Part shown: piece after piece, positions 1-5,812 of the stretch
Numbering within the stretch: the stretch's first letter is position 1
Layout: the number at the start of each line of letters is the position of its first letter
Assembly: GCA_046153915.1 (NCBI GenBank)
Contig: JBJXFC010000042.1
Coordinates: 1-5,812 of the forward strand
Length of the DNA: 5,812 nt
Source of the DNA: JANNVZ01 sp046153915
Lineage (GTDB): Bacteria > Bacteroidota > Bacteroidia > Flavobacteriales_D > Sanyastnellaceae
Direction: 5' to 3'
Notes under the pieces: model-generated
The model's database searches: none
The model's input: only the letters and a program-made list of their open reading frames with translations
Told to the model about the DNA's origin: nothing
Translations under genes and position numbers: made by a program

Positions 1-948
1 TTTTGCCGCCCATTGATAGACAACAGACAATTCATGTGATCCCGCAGAACTGCCGATGCCCAATTTCGAAATGGTCACATCGTAACTATAGCCAAACTTA
101 TAGCGCGATGCCTGAAAGCCAAGAAGCACTGCCACAGCATCGTGGTTTGCATACCCGTAGTGATTGCTCTTCATAGGCAATCCGCGGTACCACAAGCCGA
201 GAACAACAGGTGAGAATTCATAATAAAATCCAAAGTCGAGTTGATCAAATTTCGCTTGTGACAAATAGTTTGCTGCAAGAATCATGTAATGATCCAGTTT
301 GGTCAGCGAGTTTCCTTTGATTCGGATACGTAAACCTCCGTGTGCAGAAACTTTTCGAGCCAATGGAACTTCGTTGTCGTTGTAGAAAGATTGGTTCTGA
401 CTGTTTCCATGATATGCTGAAAGTCCAAACCAGAATTTAGGTCCATACGTCAACAATCCCGCACCTACATCAAAATAACCAACAGGGCGAATGGTACCTT
501 GTTCCAACGAAACTTCTGCATTATCGCGAATCATCTGATCGTAAAAAGTGAGCTTGTCAAAATCAATGGCTTCAGAAACGTATCCAAATTGCAAAGCCGG
601 TCTGAAATACCAATTGCGTTTGATACGTGTTTCATAGGCGTATTGAAAACTAACACCGGTGGAACGAAGGCCGCCGCTACCTGCGCGATCATAGTTTACA
701 AGCAAGCCAACACCACTGCTCAGATTGGGCAGGTAGTGATCAAACGACAGATTGAAGGCCTGAAAACCACCGGGTATGGCGGCCCATTGATTTCGGTATT
801 GTGTGCTCAACCGGCTTTGCACAGATGCTCCGGCAAAGGCAGGATTGGTATATGTAGGCACCGCATAAAACTGTGTGAATTGCTGATCCTGAGCCGAAGC
901 GACTTCAGATAAAAACAAAATGACTACCAGGATATAAATATTTTTCAT
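1..948 (-). CDS. PorP/SprF-family type IX secretion outer-membrane protein (3' end outside window)
   Basis: The frame runs from ATG at 948..946 to the left edge with no stop, giving 316 residues. Residues 1-19 form a signal peptide ending ASA before Q20. The mature start carries the family hallmarks QQFTQFY (22-28) and NPAFAG (35-40), followed by YRNQW (51-55), FDHY (69-72) and SSGVGLL (77-83). The C-terminal half has the strongest family match: LDFGFYYEFSP (237-247), LWYRGLP (252-258), KFGYSYD (284-290) and SSAGSHELSV (300-309). These are beta-barrel strands of the PorP_SprF family (TIGR03519/PF11751). Members are usually a little over 300 residues, so probably only a short, often basic, tail is missing; that part is inference. 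The protein should sit in the outer membrane and assist export or surface retention of a T9SS substrate. The neighbouring type B cargo is its obvious partner. The ATG was chosen because it gives a clean signal peptide; no Shine-Dalgarno precedes it, as is usual in Bacteroidota. Many paralogues occur per genome, so no gene symbol is assigned. Confidence 0.95.
   Translation of the reverse strand, partial: MKNIYILVVILFLSEVASAQDQQFTQFYAVPTYTNPAFAGASVQSRLSTQYRNQWAAIPGGFQAFNLSFDHYLPNLSSGVGLLVNYDRAGSGGLRSTGVSFQYAYETRIKRNWYFRPALQFGYVSEAIDFDKLTFYDQMIRDNAEVSLEQGTIRPVGYFDVGAGLLTYGPKFWFGLSAYHGNSQNQSFYNDNEVPLARKVSAHGGLRIRIKGNSLTKLDHYMILAANYLSQAKFDQLDFGFYYEFSPVVLGLWYRGLPMKSNHYGYANHDAVAVLLGFQASRYKFGYSYDVTISKLGIGSSAGSHELSVVYQWAAK
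892..948 (-). other. Signal peptide of the PorP/SprF-like protein
   Basis: Residues 1-19 have a short basic start (MKN), a hydrophobic core (IYILVVILFL) and an ASA motif before Q20, which is a standard Sec/signal peptidase I arrangement. A glutamine at +1 is frequent in Bacteroidota exported proteins. There is no lipobox cysteine, so it is not a lipoprotein. Confidence 0.9.
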
Positions 949-993
949 GTTCAGTCAGGTTAGTAGTTAGATCATAGTCTATCCATAATTTTT
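949..993 (-). other. 45-bp spacer between cargo and PorP/SprF-like gene, no terminator or promoter seen
   Basis: The spacer is AT-rich. I find no hairpin followed by a T-run, no Bacteroidota-type promoter pair (TTTG with TAnnTTTG) and no Shine-Dalgarno before the ATG at 948. This supports co-transcription of the two genes in the order cargo then partner. It also holds two tiny ATG-initiated frames (ATG at 986 to TGA at 972; ATG at 975 to TAA at 967) and a short direct repeat, GTTAG, at 959..963 and 966..970 on the plus strand. No function is assigned to either. Confidence 0.7.
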
Positions 994-3900
994 TTAGTGT
1001 CGAATAAGTGTAACATCTCCGGATTGCACAACACTTTGTCCATCTACAAAAAGAGCAGTGGCCTTCCATGCATAGACATCCTGCGGGCAAATTTCTCCGG
1101 CATAATATCCATCCCATCCGCGATTTACATCGTTGCTTTCGTACAACAATTCGCCCCATTTGTTGAAGATCTGAAGTTTGTATTCTTCCACTCCTGAATG
1201 CATCGGGAAGAATATGTTGTTGTCGTAACTCAACGGGTCATAGTATCCACCGTTGGATGAGGTAAGATCCGGAGTAAACGCATTCGGGAAATCGATCATT
1301 CCGGATGCAGTAGCCAGCACTACACTTTCAAGCAACAATGTATCTGGGCAATCATACTGATTGTTTGCGATCAGAAGTATATCGTATTCACCCTCCGCCT
1401 GATAGTAATAAATAGGATTCTCAGCAGCACTCGTCGATCCATCACCAAAATCCCAGAAATACGAATTGGCATTTTGCGATTGATTGAGGCAATAAACAGG
1501 TTCACCAGGTACATTGACTTCGTTGGGCACAACCGTAAATGCAGCATGAGCTCTTGGGTAAACATGAATGATTTGCTCCTGAGTCATCAGGTCTGTCTGT
1601 CCTCCCGGACCTGTTACAGTTAGTGTTACAGAATACGTTCCAGGTATCCAATAGGTGTATATCGGATTCGTTGCATTCGCCTCACCACCATCTCCAAATA
1701 TCCACTCGGATGCCACTGCATATTCGCTCAGATTCTCAAACTGAACCGTTAATGGAACACAACCTTCTGCGGGTCCATCGAAATTAGCAATAGGCAATGG
1801 TGGCACTATTTCGATGGTTTGGAATGTAGTATCGCTGCATCCACCATTGCTTACAATCAATCGTATCTGGTACTCACCCCAGCTCGAGTAGGTATATGTA
1901 CCCGGCTCATTTACATACAAATCTGTTCCATCGTCCATGTCCCAGTGAGAATTGAGCGTGCCCCCACTCGAAGTATTGTCAAGCGAAATCGTTGCATTTG
2001 GCCAGGTTTGTTGAGATGGTGTTGCTATAAATGATGCATTCGGCTCGGAATAAACGTTTACGTAAGAGTAAGCAGTATCGGTGCACCCAAATGTGTCTTC
2101 CAATACAAACGTTACAAGATAAGTTGTGTCTGTTTCACCCCAGTTGAAGAAAGTATGAGTAGGTTCATAATCGTTACTCATATCTCCATCACCAAAATCC
2201 CAGAAGTAAGAAACTCCTCCATCACTCGTGTTGTCAAACTGAGCAGTAATGGGAGTACAGCCTTCTGCATCAATGTAAAAGTCAGCCTCAATAGGAGGTG
2301 CCACATCAATACTTAAATTATCGCTGGAGAAACAACCATAATCCGTGTACGCGTGAAGTGTAATTGGGTATGTTACAATCTCATTGGTAATATTCACAAA
2401 ACCATAGGTGTGCTCCGGAGCGTCTGTTGTCGAAGTAATTCCATTGCCATATACCCAGAGATAAGAATCAGCTCCTAAACTTTGATTCTGCAATTCCACA
2501 TTGGTTGGATAACAACCATACACACTATCCATTAATGCAAAAGCTGCCGGAGTGTGCATGACTTGCATGACTTGTGTGGCAGTGTCAGAACAGCCATACA
2601 TACTCGTCGCGATCAACTGCGCGGTAAATTGCACATCATTGATATTGTCAGTCGTGTATTGATGCACCGGGCTTGTTTGACTTGAAAAACCGCCATCACC
2701 GAAATTCCATTGATATGAAACTGCGCCTACACTTTGATTAATAAAGGATGCATTGAAAGGACTACAATCAATGGTATCACCAGTAAATGCTGCAATGATG
2801 TCAGGATAAATACTGTAAATAGCAGTTGCTGTATCAATGCAACCAAAGTCGGTAACAGCTACCAAATTGATTTCATATTGGGCCGCTCCGTTCAGCAATT
2901 GTGCAAAATCATGCGTGTGTATACTGTCGGCAATATTAGATAAGGTTCCATCGCCATAATTCCAGTTGTACGTAGTCGCGTTATTCGAAATGTTCGTAAT
3001 GGTTACAGGTCCGGGTTCGCATGCAGCACTTGCGCTAAGATAAAAATCAGCCTGCGGAACGGGATGCAATACCAGTGGTGCCGAGTAACTATCCAAACAT
3101 CCAAATGGAGATGTAATCTGCAAGGTAATATTCAATGTGAGCGAAGTATCGCTCAGATTTGTAAAATAAGCTGTAGGATCTGCGATTGTAGAATTGGTTC
3201 CATTTCCAAAATCCCAACTAAAGGTTTGCGCATTTTCACTTGTGTTGATGAAGGAAACATTCACAGGTGCACAATGCTCACCAGGATCCATAAAGTTTGC
3301 CTCAGCATGAGGAAAAACTTCTATTTGCTGAGTGATTTGATGAAAACAACCCTCGTCTGTGCTCAGCGTAAGAGCAATTGTATAATACACTGGTCCATTG
3401 GTGGTATTGATAAAGGTGTGTTGCAAAACAGAATCCGAAGAAACTGATGTTGCTCCATCTCCAAACGACCAATTGTAAATGTCGCCATAGAGTGAGTTGT
3501 TGATAATGTTGACCACCAAAGGATCACAACCCGAAACAACATCAACGGTAAATGCCGCAACTGGCTTGTTGTTTATTACAAGTGGATGACTGGCGGTATC
3601 TGTGCAACCATACGAACTGATAGCAATCAACTGTACATTCAGATTTTGAATTGTATCAGAAGAATTGACAAAGAGTTGAGATGGATTTGATTGAGAACTG
3701 TTTGTTCCATTTCCAAAATCCCAGAAATAACTATTCGCGTTAAAACTGGTATTTACAAAACCGACAGTTGCCGGTGAGCAATATATACCCGGGTCAACAA
3801 ATGACGCAATAGGTTGCGGATAAACCGTTACTGTTTGTGTGGCCTGATGATAGCAGCCTTCGATGGTGCTAACATTCAATGTGATGGTGTAAGAAACAGG

Positions 3901-5812
3901 AGATGAACCAAAATTCTCGAACGTATGCTGGAAACCAGCCGATGATGATTGAGATGTTTGTCCATCACCAAATGCCCAGTCAAACTGATCAACATTGAAT
4001 GAATTATTGGTAAAGTTTACAACCAATGGATGGCAACCGGATAAAACATCCAGACTAAAAGCTGCAACCGGATTCGGGTTAATCGTTATGGGTGCTGAAG
4101 CAGTATCAGTGCAGCCAAATGAAGAAGTAGCAATTAAAGTAACATCGTAAATCTGAACAGTGTCACTTGGATTGGTATAGGTAGTTGTTGGATTGGCCAT
4201 GATACTCTGGAAAGAATTTCCAAAGTCCCATTGATATCCCGATGCATTGATACTAGAGTTCACAAAGCTTATAGTAACGGGTGAACAATGTTCGCCCGGG
4301 TCTGTAAACGATGCATCAATCTGCGGAAACACTTCAACACTTTGAGTGAAATTATCACTACAACCTGCGCTGTTGGAAGCTGAAAGTGTTATGGTGAAAT
4401 TTGCGACTCCACTATTGGTATTGGAGAACGAATGATAATGAATGCTATCTGCATTTGTGGAAAAAGTTCCATCACCATAGGCCCAATCAAAAGTATCCGC
4501 TCCAATAGAAATATTTTGAATTTCGGTATTGAGCGGACTGCAGCCACTTACATCGCCGAGAGTAAATTGCACAACAGGGCTTGGCAATACAGTAATATCT
4601 GTTACAGCAGTATCCATGCAACCAAAAGCACTTGTTCCGATAAGTGTAATCGTATACGTTTCCGAACTTCCAGTTTGATTTACAAAAGAATGTGTGGGAG
4701 TAGCCAGACCAGAAGTCTGTCCATCACCAAAATCCCATGCAAACGTTTGCACCCCTGCAACAAAAGGCATTGTAGCGACAACAGGCGAGCATCCCGCCGT
4801 ACCCACATCGAGGGTAAAATCAAAATCCGCTAGTGGATATACAATGAGAGGATGCTGTGTGGTATCATTACAACCATTGTCGTTGTAGGCAATAAGGCTC
4901 ACCATGTAACTCGCAAGTGAACCAGTAGTATTTACATACGTGTAAGTAGGCTCAAACAAATTGCTTGTAACACCATTTCCAAGATCCCAAAAGTAGCTGT
5001 CCGCATTTTGCGAATCATTGAAAAAGAGCGCAGCAAATGGACTGCAACCCGGAGGATTGCTATTATCCGTAAATGCGGCTTGCGCGCTTGGAAGAGGGGA
5101 AACGTAAAGCGTATCGGATGTGCCGCATCCAAAAGTATTCATCGCTGTCATCACCACCATAAAAGTGGTATCCGTATTTCCCGGGTTGGAGAAAATATGC
5201 AATGGAATATAATCTGTTGAAGTAGTACCGTCTCCAAAATCCCAGAGTTGAGAATCTGCGTTTACGGTGTTGTTTCCAAATTGAACTGTAATTGGTGAGC
5301 ACCCTGTAGACATGTCTAGAGAGATGATGGCCTGCGGTGCATCTTCGATGGTCATCGAAACGGTATCCGAAGCAAAACAGTGCACAGAATTCACAAAAAG
5401 TGAAATATCGTATGTGCCGGGTGTTGTAAAATAATTTGTGGGATTTTGATCTGTTGAGGTATTGCCATCATCGAAATTCCAGGACCATCCAATAATGGAG
5501 TCATTGGGAGAAGCGAGACTGAGATCAAAGAATTGTGCGGTATCACCCTCACATAAATTCTCAACTGTAAAATTGACAAGAGGCGATTGATAGACATGGA
5601 TTACATCCGACGTACTCGCCGCACATCCATTAAATCCGATAACATTTAAGGTCACGGTGTGGTCGCCTGGTGTGTTGTAATCGATCAGTGGTGGAATTTC
5701 CCCACTGTGATTAAACGGCGCTACGTCAAATTGCCACTGCCAGGTAGTTGCATCAGAAGCGAATCCATCAAAGTCAACCGTGAACGCATCACACCCATCG
5801 TATTGACTTGCA
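994..5812 (-). CDS. Giant PKD-repeat surface protein with T9SS type B C-terminal sorting domain (5' end outside window)
   Basis: The frame is open from the right edge to a TAA at 996..994, giving 1605 visible residues. The GTG codon at 5655 is not the start: the 52 codons upstream are open and read as PKD-like sequence (WQWQFD, then NTPGDHTVTL). Residues below are numbered with that GTG codon as 1. Seventeen full PKD-like repeats follow, each about 81-86 residues with a W-D-F-G-D-G type core; cores begin near residues 58, 138, 223, 307, 391 and so on to 1401. After them comes a type B sorting domain (about 1453-1553). The export signal should lie upstream of the window. From family knowledge, PKD domains are extracellular beta-sandwiches used as spacers or binding modules, and the C-terminal domain directs export through the T9SS. 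I infer a stalk-like adhesin or matrix protein. No catalytic domain is visible, but one could lie in the missing N-terminus. A 45-bp gap separates it from the PorP/SprF-like gene. Confidence 0.95.
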   Translation of the reverse strand, partial: ASQYDGCDAFTVDFDGFASDATTWQWQFDVAPFNHSGEIPPLIDYNTPGDHTVTLNVIGFNGCAASTSDVIHVYQSPLVNFTVENLCEGDTAQFFDLSLASPNDSIIGWSWNFDDGNTSTDQNPTNYFTTPGTYDISLFVNSVHCFASDTVSMTIEDAPQAIISLDMSTGCSPITVQFGNNTVNADSQLWDFGDGTTSTDYIPLHIFSNPGNTDTTFMVVMTAMNTFGCGTSDTLYVSPLPSAQAAFTDNSNPPGCSPFAALFFNDSQNADSYFWDLGNGVTSNLFEPTYTYVNTTGSLASYMVSLIAYNDNGCNDTTQHPLIVYPLADFDFTLDVGTAGCSPVVATMPFVAGVQTFAWDFGDGQTSGLATPTHSFVNQTGSSETYTITLIGTSAFGCMDTAVTDITVLPSPVVQFTLGDVSGCSPLNTEIQNISIGADTFDWAYGDGTFSTNADSIHYHSFSNTNSGVANFTITLSASNSAGCSDNFTQSVEVFPQIDASFTDPGEHCSPVTISFVNSSINASGYQWDFGNSFQSIMANPTTTYTNPSDTVQIYDVTLIATSSFGCTDTASAPITINPNPVAAFSLDVLSGCHPLVVNFTNNSFNVDQFDWAFGDGQTSQSSSAGFQHTFENFGSSPVSYTITLNVSTIEGCYHQATQTVTVYPQPIASFVDPGIYCSPATVGFVNTSFNANSYFWDFGNGTNSSQSNPSQLFVNSSDTIQNLNVQLIAISSYGCTDTASHPLVINNKPVAAFTVDVVSGCDPLVVNIINNSLYGDIYNWSFGDGATSVSSDSVLQHTFINTTNGPVYYTIALTLSTDEGCFHQITQQIEVFPHAEANFMDPGEHCAPVNVSFINTSENAQTFSWDFGNGTNSTIADPTAYFTNLSDTSLTLNITLQITSPFGCLDSYSAPLVLHPVPQADFYLSASAACEPGPVTITNISNNATTYNWNYGDGTLSNIADSIHTHDFAQLLNGAAQYEINLVAVTDFGCIDTATAIYSIYPDIIAAFTGDTIDCSPFNASFINQSVGAVSYQWNFGDGGFSSQTSPVHQYTTDNINDVQFTAQLIATSMYGCSDTATQVMQVMHTPAAFALMDSVYGCYPTNVELQNQSLGADSYLWVYGNGITSTTDAPEHTYGFVNITNEIVTYPITLHAYTDYGCFSSDNLSIDVAPPIEADFYIDAEGCTPITAQFDNTSDGGVSYFWDFGDGDMSNDYEPTHTFFNWGETDTTYLVTFVLEDTFGCTDTAYSYVNVYSEPNASFIATPSQQTWPNATISLDNTSSGGTLNSHWDMDDGTDLYVNEPGTYTYSSWGEYQIRLIVSNGGCSDTTFQTIEIVPPLPIANFDGPAEGCVPLTVQFENLSEYAVASEWIFGDGGEANATNPIYTYWIPGTYSVTLTVTGPGGQTDLMTQEQIIHVYPRAHAAFTVVPNEVNVPGEPVYCLNQSQNANSYFWDFGDGSTSAAENPIYYYQAEGEYDILLIANNQYDCPDTLLLESVVLATASGMIDFPNAFTPDLTSSNGGYYDPLSYDNNIFFPMHSGVEEYKLQIFNKWGELLYESNDVNRGWDGYYAGEICPQDVYAWKATALFVDGQSVVQSGDVTLIRH
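997..1299 (-). other. Type B T9SS C-terminal sorting domain (gliding-motility-associated CTD, CHU_C-like)
   Basis: This is the last ~100 residues of the PKD protein (1453-1553). Hallmarks in order are FPNAFTP (1456-1462), YKLQIFNKWGELLYES (1492-1507), GWDGYYAG (1513-1520), CPQDVYAWK (1523-1531) and the terminal GDVTLIRH. They match the TIGR04131/PF13585 family, which targets proteins through the T9SS and typically depends on a PorP/SprF-like partner. The NGDGxND-like element usual after NAFTPN is replaced by a longer S/N/G/Y-rich insert (1463-1480), with a D/N-rich FFP segment after it. Four of the protein's eight visible Lys/Arg residues outside the repeats' desert sit here as part of a total of five (K1493, K1499, R1512, K1531, R1552). 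Confidence 0.93.
1306..2043 (-). repeat. Three atypical CTD-proximal PKD repeats (R15-R17)
   Basis: These repeats lie outside the A/B pattern (83, 81 and 82 residues). R15 (1205-1287) has HWDMDDG in place of the usual turn and lacks the first cysteine. R16 (1288-1368) has EWIFGDGG and keeps GCVPL but lacks the second cysteine. R17 (1369-1450) has a standard FWDFGDG turn and two cysteines only 47 apart (C1389, C1436). R16 and R17 resemble the classical, shorter PKD pattern (NPIYTYWIPGTYSVTLTV), unlike the long A/B type. They form the junction between the stalk and the sorting domain. Confidence 0.82.
2044..4578 (-). repeat. Five tandem copies of a 507-bp two-domain (A/B) PKD super-repeat
   Basis: Repeats R5 to R14 alternate in length 86/83/86/83 without exception, so the segment is exactly 5 x 507 bp. 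Dimers are R5-R6 (4578-4072), R7-R8 (4071-3565), R9-R10 (3564-3058), R11-R12 (3057-2551) and R13-R14 (2550-2044). A domains (R5, R7, R9, R11, R13) mostly start P-x-[AV]-x-F and have 60 residues between their two cysteines. B domains (R6, R8, R10, R12, R14) have 58. B domains R6 and R10 carry DPGEHC and R8 carries DPGIYC. Hand counts without gaps give about 50/86 identities for R7 against R9 and about 46/83 for R6 against R8. A 20-nt identical block at 3197-3216 and 3704-3723, exactly 507 bp apart, encodes the turn of R10 and R8. Confidence 0.88.

Larger units (their letters stand above)
1306..5812 (-). repeat. Array of one partial and 17 full PKD-type repeats
   Basis: Repeat boundaries were set by hand at the proline-rich junction before each [AD]-x-F strand. 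In plus coordinates: R0 5812-5584 (partial), R1 5583-5338, R2 5337-5089, R3 5088-4834, R4 4833-4579, R5 4578-4321, R6 4320-4072, R7 4071-3814, R8 3813-3565, R9 3564-3307, R10 3306-3058, R11 3057-2800, R12 2799-2551, R13 2550-2293, R14 2292-2044, R15 2043-1795, R16 1794-1552, R17 1551-1306. A typical repeat has an early cysteine (often GCxP), an NxS strand, the W-[DANS]-[FY]-G-[DN]-G turn, an aromatic/His strand, and a second cysteine in a GCxDT-like motif before the final strand. The repeats are diverged at DNA level, so this is an old protein-domain array, not a minisatellite. Confidence 0.9.

Noticed and set aside
499..912. Plus-strand open frame of 137 codons
   Set aside because: It lies antisense to the well-supported PorP/SprF-like gene, has no recognisable domain, and is explained by codon composition of the opposite strand.
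949..996. A terminator or promoter between the genes
   Set aside because: The T-run at 989..995 on the plus strand is an A-run on the transcribed minus-strand message and has no stem before it. No Bacteroidota promoter motif is present in the gap.
905..1159. Minus-strand 84-codon frame across the cargo/PorP junction, and minus frames at 1371..1565, 3363..3560, 4932..5132, 5063..5302 and 5391..5597
   Set aside because: They are out-of-frame shadows of the two real genes. The translations are low in family signal while the overlapped frames have clear domain motifs.
3064..3447. Plus-strand frame of 127 codons; likewise those at 4432..4833, 4694..4888, 2734..2943, 1819..2034, 997..1197 and 5008..5220
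   Set aside because: All are antisense to the PKD array. Their cysteine/isoleucine/lysine-rich translations are mirror images of the repeat codons, with no family resemblance and no own control signals.
2044..4578. Regular ~507-bp periodicity as a CRISPR, minisatellite or insertion-element repeat
   Set aside because: The period is in frame, conserved mainly at protein level, and each unit encodes two PKD domains. There are no short identical repeats with unique spacers and no inverted ends.
994..5655. Reading the codon at 5655 as the true start (GTG) of the PKD gene
   Set aside because: The frame is open for 52 more codons to the window edge, and these continue the same PKD domain (NTPGDHT directly before VTLNV). 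There is no signal peptide at this point. The gene is 5'-truncated by the window.
1306..5812. A novel enzymatic or defence system hidden in the large ORF
   Set aside because: All visible residues are accounted for by PKD-type repeats and the sorting domain; no catalytic motif is visible. Any active head would have to lie upstream of the window.

Overview
The window holds two genes, both read on the minus strand and both cut by a window edge. It looks like chromosomal DNA of a Bacteroidota bacterium, probably a Flavobacteriia- or Sphingobacteriia-type lineage or an uncultured relative. Three things point there: a PKD-repeat protein ending in a type IX secretion (T9SS) type B sorting domain, a PorP/SprF-family outer-membrane protein directly behind it, and no Shine-Dalgarno sequence before the second start codon. 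A species cannot be named from the sequence.

Right to left (the direction of transcription): 5812..994 is one open frame of 1605 visible residues plus stop. Its start lies beyond the right edge. It consists of one partial and 17 full PKD-type beta-sandwich repeats, then a C-terminal sorting domain of about 100 residues (1299..997). Repeats 5 to 14 (4578..2044) are five copies of a two-domain unit in which an 86-residue A domain alternates strictly with an 83-residue B domain, giving an exact 507-bp period. A 45-bp spacer (993..949) follows, then a PorP/SprF-family gene (948..1) that runs off the left edge, probably only slightly short of its stop.

The likely logic is a cargo/partner pair. 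The giant repeat protein would be exported by the T9SS and displayed on or released from the cell surface, probably as a stalk-like adhesin or matrix protein. The PorP/SprF-like barrel encoded next to it would be its dedicated outer-membrane partner, as SprF is for SprB in Flavobacterium johnsoniae. The gene types are known. The points most worth a second look are the rigid A/B super-repeat, the near absence of lysine and arginine from about 1500 residues, the cysteine spacing that breaks in repeats 15 and 16, and the atypical front part of the sorting domain. No RNA gene, mobile element, CRISPR array, terminator or recognisable promoter was seen, and no gene-free stretch is longer than 45 bp.
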